34,183 nt of DNA from positions 1 through 34,183 of the forward strand of contig JAESUH010000129.1 of the NCBI GenBank assembly GCA_016763155.1. The letters run 5' to 3'. The stretch comes from Rhizobiaceae bacterium. GTDB lineage: Bacteria; Pseudomonadota; Alphaproteobacteria; Rhizobiales; Rhizobiaceae. Below the pieces are notes generated by a model. That model ran no database searches. It was not told the DNA's origin and saw only the letters and a list, made by a program, of their open reading frames with translations. This document shows positions 18,686 to 27,102 of this stretch, piece after piece. A program made the translations under genes and the position numbers. The first letter of the stretch is position 1. The number at the start of each line of letters is the position of its first letter.

Positions 18686-18715
18686 TTCATATTAAGGAAT
18701 TTTTAACCTGTTCAA
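18686..18715 (-). promoter_or_regulatory. Candidate promoter of autotransporter 1
   Basis: In gene orientation TTGAAC (18715-18710) is followed after 18 bases by TATGAA (18691-18686), or after 17 bases by ATATGA. The intervening GTTAA-n-AATTCC is also present in the promoter of the 27103-29925 adhesin at the same distance from the shared palindrome. It is a visual prediction only. Confidence 0.45.
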
Positions 18716-18725
18716 TAATGTCTGT

Positions 18726-18747
18726 ATATGTATGGAATCATACATAT
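18726..18747. promoter_or_regulatory. Shared regulatory palindrome, site A (autotransporter 1)
   Basis: This is a 22-bp element with perfect 9-bp arms, ATATGTATG and CATACATAT, around the centre GAAT. Just outside, on the side away from the gene, is a conserved run reading AAAAAACTGC in gene orientation. The same block appears at sites B, C, E and in part at D. It lies about 10 bp upstream of the candidate -35 box, a good position for an activator. The likely binder is the response regulator at 32110-32748. Confidence 0.82.
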
Positions 18748-19071
18748 GGGGCAGTTTTTTTTGAGACGTGGTAAATGCCAATTGGCCCTAATTTATTTGG
18801 ATCCCCTAACCCAACACAAAGAATCAATCTGCTCCTCTTTCGACGTAACGACACCATCGAATTGGTGAGGATTTCACCGGCACGGTTTTCCATGACAAGC
18901 GTCAGAAATCACAGTGATGGAGGCAAAAGACAAGCTGGACCTGCAGTTTCACAATTGCCCGCAGTTCATACATAAGGCTGGCACACAAATTGATCTTGTC
19001 GCCATGATTTGAAACGTCAAAAAAATAATGCTCAAATATTAGAAGTGGAACAACACCAGTCGAAATTCACA
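18748..19071. other. Gene-free stretch between site A and the IalB-like gene
   Basis: About 320 bp with no reading frame I can support. A 66-codon plus-strand frame (18775-18975) has no ribosome site and no recognisable protein. I see no tRNA, repeat or strong terminator here. Confidence 0.4.
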
Positions 19072-19626
19072 TTAGCCCAATTTCTCAACGGCAAGGGAAA
19101 AGCCGATTAGTGAGATTGGAATGATGATTTTTTTTCCATCCTGAGCCGAGATCATCAGTTTCATTTTCGCACCCTTTTGCATGGAGGCAAGCAAGGCATC
19201 GGAAATGAGGCTGCTGGCAAATATGCCCAATTGGTTGCTGGTAGTGAAGGCAAGAGAAACTGGCAGGTTCTCATCGACTTGCAGTTGCACCCCTGCTTTC
19301 AAATTAAGCCCGTGAGGCAATTGCAGAACTATTTGATGCGGTGCGGCCCCTATCGCTATTCGCGTGAATAGCTGGCCTGATTTTGCGACTTTGACAGTGT
19401 AAGATAATTCGCACAGCATTTTTCTGGCAATTGCATCAGGTTGACATTCGACGTTCCAATTGGAGGAAACGAATTGAGTTTTGTTGGGAGACCTTGGAGT
19501 AGAGGAACCCGGCGTTGTTGATAGCTTGGCAGGCGTGGTTTGAGCGTGAACATACGTGCCGCCAAGAGTTGACATCACAAGCACACAAATCACAGAAACA
19601 AGCTTCAAGGGGGCGTGAAATGACAT
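19072..19626 (-). CDS. Invasion-associated locus B (IalB) family protein
   Basis: The 184-residue protein resembles the IalB family, periplasmic or envelope proteins first linked to erythrocyte invasion in Bartonella and common across alphaproteobacteria. The signal peptide runs to about residue 28 (cleavage near YVHA-QT). The family core begins with NWNVECQPDAIARKMLCELS (Cys61 and Cys72). It continues through LFTRIAIG, IVLQLPHGLNLKAGVQLQVD and the later hydrophobic strand. The usual second Cys pair in the C-terminal half is not visible. An AAGGAAA ribosome site precedes the ATG. It lies 203 bp after the tail-collar genes on the same strand, beyond a stem-loop, so it may be transcribed separately. 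Function here is unknown. Confidence 0.8.
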   Translation of the reverse strand: MSFHAPLKLVSVICVLVMSTLGGTYVHAQTTPAKLSTTPGSSTPRSPNKTQFVSSNWNVECQPDAIARKMLCELSYTVKVAKSGQLFTRIAIGAAPHQIVLQLPHGLNLKAGVQLQVDENLPVSLAFTTSNQLGIFASSLISDALLASMQKGAKMKLMISAQDGKKIIIPISLIGFSLAVEKLG

Positions 19627-19752
19627 CGTAATTTTCCTTAAATGTATGACTTTAACAAGGCAGATATTACTATTGGAAATTGCATTGGCATTCCAAGGAT
19701 TTTATTGCCGTTTTAGTAAATCGAGGCAAATTACTCTCGGTTGGTTCTGATA

Positions 19753-19780
19753 TCCGGCGATGATACAAGCCATCGCCGGA
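19753..19780. terminator. Perfect 10-bp stem-loop after the tail-collar operon
   Basis: TCCGGCGATG (19753-19762) and CATCGCCGGA (19771-19780) form a perfect GC-rich stem with an 8-base loop, 50 bp past the stop of the last tail-collar gene and before the IalB-like gene. No T-run follows on the minus strand, so it may be a weak terminator or an RNA-stabilising hairpin. Confidence 0.5.
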
Positions 19781-19829
19781 TTAAGTCAAAAATTCAGCAC
19801 TTTCCCGCTAGCAAATGTAGCTGCGCATT

Positions 19830-20384
19830 TCATTCAGAGGCGCCTTCCTCCCCCGTTGCTATCGGAATCGTTCCATACCACGAGATGATGTAATTCATGA
19901 CAAGATAAGGTTGAATATTAGCATGCGATTGATCGCCGCCAAAGGAGCCAAGAAGACTGCTGGCCATCGGCTCCAATGGCCCTTCCTTATCGTAGTAGAA
20001 CGGTATTTCTTTACCTGTCGAAAAAAGAGCGCTTGCCGGGTTAAAGGTATTGGCAATCGTATCTGGAGAACCGGGCACACATTGCAAATTATGCCGATGT
20101 CGTGCCATCTCAGATACTCGCAATGTTACATTCTCTTCTCCTCCCACTTCGCCTAGTTTTCGAGGAGTAAGACCTGCTCCCCTGCCGGGCCCCATTGGCG
20201 CGCGACCTGTTAAATTAGGTACGGCAAATGTCGAATACCCATTACCACCATATGTATAACCTATTACTTCAGACAACGCGTCATAGCCTGAAACTGGGTA
20301 TTCCATGCCATCGCATAACAACCAGCCAGCGGGGACGAATATGCTTGAAAGAATTCGAATTTCACCAATATACGAATCGTACAT
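19830..20384 (-). CDS. Tail-collar domain protein 3 (microcystin-dependent-protein-like)
   Basis: The 184-residue protein has the phage tail collar fold at residues 4-65. Key motifs are YIGEIRILSSIFVPAGWLLC, DGMEYPVSGYDALSEVIGYT and YGGNGYSTFAVPNLTGRAP. This is followed by a Gly-rich stretch, the HRHNLQ segment, and a shared C-terminal strand QPYLVMNYIISWYG. The domain trimerises at tips of phage tail fibres, but bacterial relatives outside phages are called microcystin-dependent proteins. AGGAGA precedes the ATG. No signal peptide is visible. It starts 9 bp after the end of the middle gene. It is the most diverged of the three, with the domain's usual LPDLRGR changed to VPNLTGR. Confidence 0.86.
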   Translation of the reverse strand: MYDSYIGEIRILSSIFVPAGWLLCDGMEYPVSGYDALSEVIGYTYGGNGYSTFAVPNLTGRAPMGPGRGAGLTPRKLGEVGGEENVTLRVSEMARHRHNLQCVPGSPDTIANTFNPASALFSTGKEIPFYYDKEGPLEPMASSLLGSFGGDQSHANIQPYLVMNYIISWYGTIPIATGEEGASE

Positions 20385-20393
20385 GTTGCTCTC

Positions 20394-20912
20394 CTAATTT
20401 TGGTGCGGAAGGACGCCACTTATGGCAATAATGAAATTGATGCAGGCAAATGGCATCACATTGGGATGGGGTTGCCCACCACCAGTATTGCTGATTGCTT
20501 CCGGATGCATATTTGTCCGGTCCGGAGAACCTTTAAAATACACCTCAAGTTCGGAAATAGTAATTGTGTTGCCAACAGGCTCCCCGGTTTCACTACCTTC
20601 TACCAATGCACTCATTTCATGTGAATGTGGTGGTAGTTCGTCGGCGTTTAAACTCACCTTCTCCTTACCACCATTTTCGCCGAGATTGTAATTGTTCAAA
20701 CCGGGGGCTTGCCCATTATGGATTGGAACCCGCCCTCTCATATCCGGAAGAGCAAAAGTAGTTAGACCATCACCTCCGTAGGCTATACCGATCACGCTGA
20801 AGAGCGCCTCGTTATGTTGAATACTCAATAAAGATCCATCGCAGATATGCCAATCGATAGGAAAGGTTACCCCTCCAAACATGCGTATTTCGCCGATATA
20901 AGGTTTAAACAT
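20394..20912 (-). CDS. Tail-collar domain protein 2 (microcystin-dependent-protein-like)
   Basis: This 172-residue protein is a second tail-collar homologue: YIGEIRMFGGVTFPIDWHIC, DGSLLSIQHNEALFSVIG, then YGGDGLTTFALPDMRGRVPI, and the typical LPPHSHEMS segment. The C-terminal strand FACINFIIAISGVLP matches the other two. Its start overlaps the end of the first gene by 8 bp, and a GGAGAC ribosome site precedes the ATG, so translation is probably coupled. No signal peptide is seen. No other phage structural gene is nearby, so this is more likely a cell-encoded set than part of a tailed phage. Confidence 0.88.
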   Translation of the reverse strand: MFKPYIGEIRMFGGVTFPIDWHICDGSLLSIQHNEALFSVIGIAYGGDGLTTFALPDMRGRVPIHNGQAPGLNNYNLGENGGKEKVSLNADELPPHSHEMSALVEGSETGEPVGNTITISELEVYFKGSPDRTNMHPEAISNTGGGQPHPNVMPFACINFIIAISGVLPHQN

Positions 20913-21456
20913 CTTTTGTCTCCATAGTGTTTTGACTATCGTCGTCTGCCTCGGGAAAAAGGCCGGTCACAGCAATGCAATAATTCAACGCGAGAAAAGG
21001 TTGCATGTTTTCATGCCCCTCCGCCTTTCCAGTATCCGAAAGTGCATTAGGCGCCATTGGAGCATTTGTGTCGTCAATAATGCGGTATGAGGGGAACACA
21101 TTGAGGCCAAGTACGTTGTTTTCAGGTATGCGGCTATTGGATTGAACACCCGATGCCAACACGTTGTGTTTATGGCTGGGCATTTCATCTACGTTCAGCC
21201 TGACCCGTTCATATCCGCCCTTGTCACCTTGTTTGAAATTATGGCCATTGACTTCGCCATGTTGCATTGGCAAACGGCCACGCAAGTCAGGAAGTGCAAA
21301 ATTAGTTTTTCCATCGCCACCGTATATCGTACCAATGACAGAAAATAGCGCCTTATTTTGATCGATTCTCAAAAGCGTTCCATCGCAACGGGCCCATCCG
21401 TCCGGAGCCCTACTGAACCCGAACGCCAATATTTCTCCGAGGTATTTATCAGCCAT
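20905..21456 (-). CDS. Tail-collar domain protein 1 (microcystin-dependent-protein-like)
   Basis: This 183-residue protein is the first of the three collar genes: YLGEILAFGFSRAPDGWARC, DGTLLRIDQNKALFSVIGTI, then YGGDGKTNFALPDLRGRLPM. It has the conserved EMPSHKHNV segment and the C-terminal strand FLALNYCIAVTGLFP. AAGGAA precedes the ATG. It starts 125 bp after the stop of the inverse autotransporter, with no strong terminator between, so all four genes may be on one transcript under site B. Three paralogues side by side suggest the proteins may assemble together, perhaps as a heterotrimer, since the collar fold is trimeric in phages; that is inference. Confidence 0.88.
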   Translation of the reverse strand: MADKYLGEILAFGFSRAPDGWARCDGTLLRIDQNKALFSVIGTIYGGDGKTNFALPDLRGRLPMQHGEVNGHNFKQGDKGGYERVRLNVDEMPSHKHNVLASGVQSNSRIPENNVLGLNVFPSYRIIDDTNAPMAPNALSDTGKAEGHENMQPFLALNYCIAVTGLFPEADDDSQNTMETKDV

Positions 21457-21581
21457 ATTATGTATTCCTTTCCGCCCATAAAACAGGCGTCAATGTCACT
21501 GTTAAAATAGAAAATCAAATAATTTTCCTCAGCTTTTCCTTTCCTCAATGTTTATTGCAGCCAAAATATATTCCTTAAAGG

Positions 21582-24500
21582 TCAGGGAGTTACACAGGTC
21601 CCGTCGGTGTAATTCACAATATTTCCTACTATTTGAGAGACATTTGCATTTGGTGTGCCAGTATCAGTGCCCTGCAGAAACGCTTCCACCGTTGCCGCGG
21701 CTGTAACGGTGCCGCCCAAGCCCTGAAGCGCGAAAGTTGCTCCCGTCCCCTGTGCTGAAAAATAGGTTGATGCCCCGACGCTGGTTCCAGTGTTATTGGA
21801 GAGGTTCGCGCACAGCCTTGCGGTTGATCCAGGAAGGCTCTTTCCTCCCCTCATGGCAATCGCAACCGGGAAAGTACCGCCAGTGATTGCGATCGTGTTG
21901 TTTTGTAGAGTTACATCGACATTGCTGGCTGCATAGCTGGCGATCTCTATACCGTAGGTAAATGGCGATGCACCAGCATTGGACTGAATGCTATTATTGT
22001 TTATTGCAACAATGCCGCGATAGCCGGTATTTGCTTCAATCAATATCCCATGCACTTCTTCAGTCGCTGATCCAATATTTGTATTATTCGCAATGGTGCC
22101 GGTGAAACTGCCAGTGCCTGTTGCATCCAGCCTTATGGCCGCATGGACTGTTCCGGATGGATGTGTCGCGGCGAGTGCGTTATTTCCGGTGATATTGAAC
22201 GTTCCGCTAGATGTGCCAGTCAATGTCATATCTATGGCTGCATCCTGAGCGCCACTGAGAGTGCTCCCGGTCAAAGTCAGGCCAAAATTGCCGCCATTGG
22301 CACCGTATACTGCGATCCCCTTGCCACGATTATCTGTCAGGGTTGAATTTCGAACAGTCAAATTGGCATTGGTTGCGTTGACCGTATTAACAAACAAAAT
22401 ACCGTGCTCGTCGCTAACACCGCCGGCATTTGTTATCTGACTATCGGTAATATTTAGGGTCGCAACACTCTGGGCAAAAATTCCGTGCTCGGCGCTACCA
22501 TTCAGGTTCATATTATTAATTGAAACATTTTGAACGGATTTGAGATCAAGCGCTGCATTACAACCTGAAAAATCAGTGGTGGTACAAGTACCCGCAGCAT
22601 CCACCGTATTGCCATTTGTCAAATTGAAATTGTTCAAGGTGATGTTACCGGCATTGGTAATTGAGATACCGCTATCGGTTGCGTTCTGTATTGTCCCGCC
22701 GGAACCAGCCGTAGTGCCAGTGCCGGTTATCGTAAATGCGCCGGTGCCGGTGTTGTTCAGGACAAGGCCATTAGCACCACCGTTGGAATTTACACTCCTG
22801 AAGGTCACGCCACTACCGCCAATTGCAGTGTTGGCGATCTGAACTGCTGTGCCTGTGGTCGAGGTAACTGTATTGTTGGTGCCGGTGGTGTTTACCGTGC
22901 CGCCGCCCGATACGTTAAATCCGACTGCCGAGGTTGTGGTGAGTGCAAGGCCGCCGGTGAAGGTGACGGTGCCGCCAGTATTATTGGTTAAATTAACCGC
23001 ATTTGTCGTCGTGGTGCTTGCGGTAACCAATCCACCAATGGTAACCGTGCCGCCGGTTTTGCTGGCAACAGCAATTGCATTAGCCGTATTGGTTTGATTG
23101 ATCGTGCCGTTATAGGTGACATTGCCGCCGGTGCTGGTATTGACATTAAAGGCTGTGCCGGTCGGATTGGTAATGCTGGTAGCACTGGCGAACGTAAATG
23201 TACCATTCGAGCCGCCAATAATATCGATGCCGGCATTACCACCATTAAGGGTTGTGGTGCCGTTGAAATTATAGGTGCCATCGGCATTGTTGAATTGCAG
23301 GCCATTGCCGTTCGTGGCGCTGATTGTGCCTGTCTGGAAGGTGATGGTGCCAGTATTATGGCCGCCATCAACATTAACCGCAGCGGCATTGTTGGTCTGG
23401 GTGATATTGCCCGCATAAGTCGCGGATACGGTACCTGCGTTAACATCGAACGCCGCCCCGCTGGTGCCGCTTATCGCACCGCCATTAATCACAATCGCCC
23501 CATCAACAGTGTCGAGTTTGATCCCGTTTGTGCCACCACTCGAATTAACGCTGGCGAAAACCATATTGATCGTCAGCGGATCAAGGTCCAGCGCCGTGCC
23601 GTTGGTTGTATCGACCGTAGCATTCGCTGCACCACCCGCATCAACATTCAAGGTAAAGCTGTTGGCTTTGGAATTTTGCACCAGCAGGCCGGTGTCGATA
23701 TCATTGGCGATATCCAGATCATCAAAGGACAAGGTGCCTTCCACATTCACCAGTCTCAGGCCACCGCCCCTTAGACGGGCAGCCGTGGTGCCAAGCAGCG
23801 TATTCCCGCCGGAGACAACCTGAATACCGGCGGTGGTCAGGTCATTATCAAACACTATGCCTTCCAGACTGATACCGGCTGAAGCACCAGCACTGGTATT
23901 AACGGTGTTGCTGGCAAATTGCTCGATGGTGATACGCCGTGCACCGGCAACGTCACCATCGACATACAGAGCGAGATTACCGTTGGCACTGAATGTATTG
24001 TTATTGATCCTGAGCCGCAGGTCTGAGGCTGCATTGTATGCAACTATGGCCACTCCGTAATTAGCGCTGGTATTTGAAAGCACATTATTTTCAAGAGTAA
24101 TCGTCGAGGCTCCGGCAGCGCCAGTATTATCGATGATCGTGATTGCTCTGGTATTGCCGATGATCAAGCTGTTTTGAATGGTAGCGTTTTGAATATCGGT
24201 TCCAATGATACCAATTCCGGAAGTGCCCGCGGTGATCACCACACCATCAATGATATTGTTATTGGCAAGCTGGATGACGTCGGAGCCACCACTGGAGGTC
24301 AATGTCGGAGCACCGAAGCCTGCATTAAGATCGGTGACCGTACCGTCAAAGCCGGTCAAGAACAGATTCACCTGAGACCCACCGATGGTAATCGTATCCG
24401 AATTGCGGAATGTCATCAGCCGCTGACTATCGGCCAGATCAAAGGTGTCGTTGCCGCCGGCATTACCTTGAATTGCGGAACTGGCGTCGATTGTATCTGA

Positions 24501-26984
24501 TGTACCGGCACCGGCTTGGCCATCAACCAATATTATGACATCGGCACCAGAGGCTTCAGCCTGCGCCAAGGTACCGGGGTCGGCCTGCGTGCCAGCGCCA
24601 ACACCGCCAGCATCGACAAAGAAGGTTGTAGCTGTCGACAGATTTGTGGTGTTGCCGGTCAATTGGGCATCACGCAAATTATAAGTTCCATTGCCAGCGC
24701 CCAAGCCAGCAATGGTGATTGGTGTTGACGCATCAACTTTAGAGGCTGTATCGGTCGTTCCCTCGCTATCTCCATAGATGAAGGTAGCGTGGGCATTATT
24801 GATCCGCACACCAATCGCCACGCCTGAAATTGAACTTGGCGCATCCGAACTCGAATTGGTTTGGGTGCCAATAATAATCGAGCGGTTATTTTTTGTCCCA
24901 TCAAGATCAATGCCAATGGAGCCTGCACCGCCCCTACCCGTGAGCGATAAACGGCTCATGGTAAAGCCGCCCTGAGGATCAGAACCATTGAAATCAAGGC
25001 CGGTGCGATTGCCTGCCAGATTAGTGATGGTCGTATCCCCAAAAGAGATGGCCCCGCCATTGGTGCCTTCGATATCAATCGCGGCATCACCTGCATTGTT
25101 GCCCGGATTGTCTATTTTTACAGTTTCAAAACTAACAGCCCCGCCGACGTCCTTGATCAAAATCCCATCGCCAGTATCTTTGAGCGTTGTGGTCCCCTTA
25201 AATGAAACGACCCCATTGCCGCCAGATATAGCAACGCCATTGCCGGTTGCCTTATCCACACTAAGCGCAGTGGTGGTGATCGTGCCACCGGGATTGGTGA
25301 AGGTGACGCCGTTATTGGTGACGTTCGAAATGCTGATATTTTTTAACGTTGTCGTGCCGGTATTATTGCCGATTGAAAGGCCGTTGAGCGCACCATCAAT
25401 GGTGATATCATTCAGTGTGGCTGATTCATTGTTCAGGAAAATAGCCGTGCCGCCAATATTGGAAAAGGCGGCATTGGAAATCATTGTGTCGGTAGCACCC
25501 ACAATGTGAATGCCGTCACCTGCGGTATTTTTTACCGTGATATTATTGAAATTTGCCCCGGTGATATTGTTACCACCAAAGCCAACATTTCCGCCCTGAA
25601 GTGTAATGTTTTCTATTCGAACATCGTTCGCAAGGCCAATGATTGTGGCGGTAGCATCAGTACCTTTGATGATACCGGGCGTAACACCAAGAGTATGATT
25701 TACAACGCCGGAGTTAAGACGAACCGGAACCTGCGAACCACCGCCGAGCAAATACTGCTTGGTTTGCAAGGTAACTCCGGCAGTAGTGATCACCCCATTT
25801 TTGCCTTCAGCAACAATGATGCCATTCGCCCCAGAGCGCGCCACAGCATCTTTCAAGGTTGTCGGATCTACTTCATTGCCAAGTCCAAGCGAATTTGATC
25901 CATCGGCAAAGAATATGAACCCAAACGGTTTACCCGTCCTGTCATCAATTGCCAGAGTTGAAACATCCGGCGCAGTGATCCGCTCCTCACGCGTCTGGAT
26001 GCGTGTAGTCCGGTAAATACGATTGTCTGCTCGCCGTTCAATCGTGCTGAGGTCGCCAACAGGGAAACGGGCATTACCGCCACCGGAAAACACATCAAAT
26101 GGAATTTGAAGTCTGGCTTCCGCAACATATTGCACATCGCGAACATCATCGTAAGTTACCTCGGCACCTATGATAAATTTGGCACCCTCTATCCCGAAAG
26201 CATCTCCAATTTGATATTCGAAACGTCCACGCGCGCCAGTAATATCCTCAACAGCATCAGCCCAATAATGATAGCCACCTGCAAACACCCTGAAATCATG
26301 TTTTTCCAACAGTCCGAAATCAATCTTCATGCCCACTTCAGCATCGGCGCCAAATAACGGCACTTCACTAATTTTTTCTCCACCGGCCACAGTTGTGGTC
26401 AGTTGATTATTCACGATACCCAAAACGGTGGTGCCAGACCCAGCAGTAAAGGTATCTGAAATTATTTTCTTGCCATTAATTGGTATATGGAAATTTACTC
26501 TGAAATCGTTATTGATCGTCAGCGCTTCTGCGCCAATGGTGATTGCGCGATGAATTTGATTGGTTTGTGTTCGGGTTACATCAAGAAAAGCATAACCGCC
26601 GAGCAAAAGGTCCGGGCCCAGAATTCTGCGCGCGCCAATCCCCCAATTGCCGAAATAATCATCCTCGTTGGCACCGTTCAATCGCCAATCCAGAAAAACC
26701 AGAGAATCGTCTGACTGGCTGATTGGAACAAATGCTTCAAATCCGGACGAACCGGAAAAAGAATCGGAGCGCACAATATACTCTGCATGTCCCTGCCATT
26801 TACCGGACGAAGCACCCGCAGCAGTACTCGTTTCGTCAGCAGATGCAATGCCAACGCACGCGAACGCAAGAACAGACAGCAAAGCTGCGGCCATTACTGA
26901 CCGCGCAAAAACACGCAAAATCAACAGCCAATACACTACATAACCCCACGAATATATATAATCTACCGATGAAACAATATTCAC
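21582..26984 (-). CDS. Inverse autotransporter with giant beta-helix passenger, 1800 residues
   Basis: The N-terminal half-kilobase looks like the beta-barrel of intimin/invasin-type inverse autotransporters (type Ve). Residues about 58-300 contain FEAFVPISQSDDSLVFLDWR, GNWGIGARRIL, LLLGGYAFLDV and RAITIGAEAL, and end with a long amphipathic strand set. The passenger follows the barrel, from about residue 343 to the C-terminus at 1800, as right-handed parallel beta-helix. There are two header blocks: FIFFADGSN...DPTTLKDAVARSGANGIIV and FFVDAGG...DPGTLAQAEASGADVIILV (from about 788). No C-terminal barrel is present. The signal region is residues 20-49 (ending GIASA-DE). The start is taken as the GTG at 26984, but GTG at 26936 or ATG at 26894 are possible. 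Site B lies 36 bp upstream of the chosen start. Confidence 0.82.
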   Translation of the reverse strand: MNIVSSVDYIYSWGYVVYWLLILRVFARSVMAAALLSVLAFACVGIASADETSTAAGASSGKWQGHAEYIVRSDSFSGSSGFEAFVPISQSDDSLVFLDWRLNGANEDDYFGNWGIGARRILGPDLLLGGYAFLDVTRTQTNQIHRAITIGAEALTINNDFRVNFHIPINGKKIISDTFTAGSGTTVLGIVNNQLTTTVAGGEKISEVPLFGADAEVGMKIDFGLLEKHDFRVFAGGYHYWADAVEDITGARGRFEYQIGDAFGIEGAKFIIGAEVTYDDVRDVQYVAEARLQIPFDVFSGGGNARFPVGDLSTIERRADNRIYRTTRIQTREERITAPDVSTLAIDDRTGKPFGFIFFADGSNSLGLGNEVDPTTLKDAVARSGANGIIVAEGKNGVITTAGVTLQTKQYLLGGGSQVPVRLNSGVVNHTLGVTPGIIKGTDATATIIGLANDVRIENITLQGGNVGFGGNNITGANFNNITVKNTAGDGIHIVGATDTMISNAAFSNIGGTAIFLNNESATLNDITIDGALNGLSIGNNTGTTTLKNISISNVTNNGVTFTNPGGTITTTALSVDKATGNGVAISGGNGVVSFKGTTTLKDTGDGILIKDVGGAVSFETVKIDNPGNNAGDAAIDIEGTNGGAISFGDTTITNLAGNRTGLDFNGSDPQGGFTMSRLSLTGRGGAGSIGIDLDGTKNNRSIIIGTQTNSSSDAPSSISGVAIGVRINNAHATFIYGDSEGTTDTASKVDASTPITIAGLGAGNGTYNLRDAQLTGNTTNLSTATTFFVDAGGVGAGTQADPGTLAQAEASGADVIILVDGQAGAGTSDTIDASSAIQGNAGGNDTFDLADSQRLMTFRNSDTITIGGSQVNLFLTGFDGTVTDLNAGFGAPTLTSSGGSDVIQLANNNIIDGVVITAGTSGIGIIGTDIQNATIQNSLIIGNTRAITIIDNTGAAGASTITLENNVLSNTSANYGVAIVAYNAASDLRLRINNNTFSANGNLALYVDGDVAGARRITIEQFASNTVNTSAGASAGISLEGIVFDNDLTTAGIQVVSGGNTLLGTTAARLRGGGLRLVNVEGTLSFDDLDIANDIDTGLLVQNSKANSFTLNVDAGGAANATVDTTNGTALDLDPLTINMVFASVNSSGGTNGIKLDTVDGAIVINGGAISGTSGAAFDVNAGTVSATYAGNITQTNNAAAVNVDGGHNTGTITFQTGTISATNGNGLQFNNADGTYNFNGTTTLNGGNAGIDIIGGSNGTFTFASATSITNPTGTAFNVNTSTGGNVTYNGTINQTNTANAIAVASKTGGTVTIGGLVTASTTTTNAVNLTNNTGGTVTFTGGLALTTTSAVGFNVSGGGTVNTTGTNNTVTSTTGTAVQIANTAIGGSGVTFRSVNSNGGANGLVLNNTGTGAFTITGTGTTAGSGGTIQNATDSGISITNAGNITLNNFNLTNGNTVDAAGTCTTTDFSGCNAALDLKSVQNVSINNMNLNGSAEHGIFAQSVATLNITDSQITNAGGVSDEHGILFVNTVNATNANLTVRNSTLTDNRGKGIAVYGANGGNFGLTLTGSTLSGAQDAAIDMTLTGTSSGTFNITGNNALAATHPSGTVHAAIRLDATGTGSFTGTIANNTNIGSATEEVHGILIEANTGYRGIVAINNNSIQSNAGASPFTYGIEIASYAASNVDVTLQNNTIAITGGTFPVAIAMRGGKSLPGSTARLCANLSNNTGTSVGASTYFSAQGTGATFALQGLGGTVTAAATVEAFLQGTDTGTPNANVSQIVGNIVNYTDGTCVTP

Positions 26985-27020
26985 CTAGACCAAAATAATA
27001 ACGGCAGGAAATACATACGT

Positions 27021-27042
27021 ATATGTATGGAATCATACATAT
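27021..27042. promoter_or_regulatory. Shared regulatory palindrome, site B (inverse autotransporter)
   Basis: The 22 bases are identical to site A: perfect 9-bp arms with GAAT in the centre. The outer flank again reads AAAAAACTGC in gene orientation. The gene-side flank differs from A and C and lacks the second palindrome. It lies 36 bp upstream of the GTG used here; a downstream start at 26936 or 26894 would give room for a promoter and leader. Confidence 0.82.
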
Positions 27043-27102
27043 GGAGCAGTTTTTTATGGAAAATGTGGATTTTTAACTATCAACCGACCTGTAATACTGC
27101 CC

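Noticed and set aside
19830-21456. Tail-collar genes as part of a prophage or contractile injection system
   Set aside because: No sheath, tube, baseplate, capsid, terminase or lysis genes are seen within the window; only the collar domain is present three times.
22540-25509. Long plus-strand frames opposite the inverse autotransporter (for example 23094-23774, 24988-25509)
   Set aside because: Same effect: compositional shadows of the beta-helix repeats, with no coding features of their own.
12319-26984. CRISPR or satellite-like array in the repetitive adhesin genes
   Set aside because: The repeats are diverged and in frame, encode protein strands, and lack identical short repeats with unique spacers.
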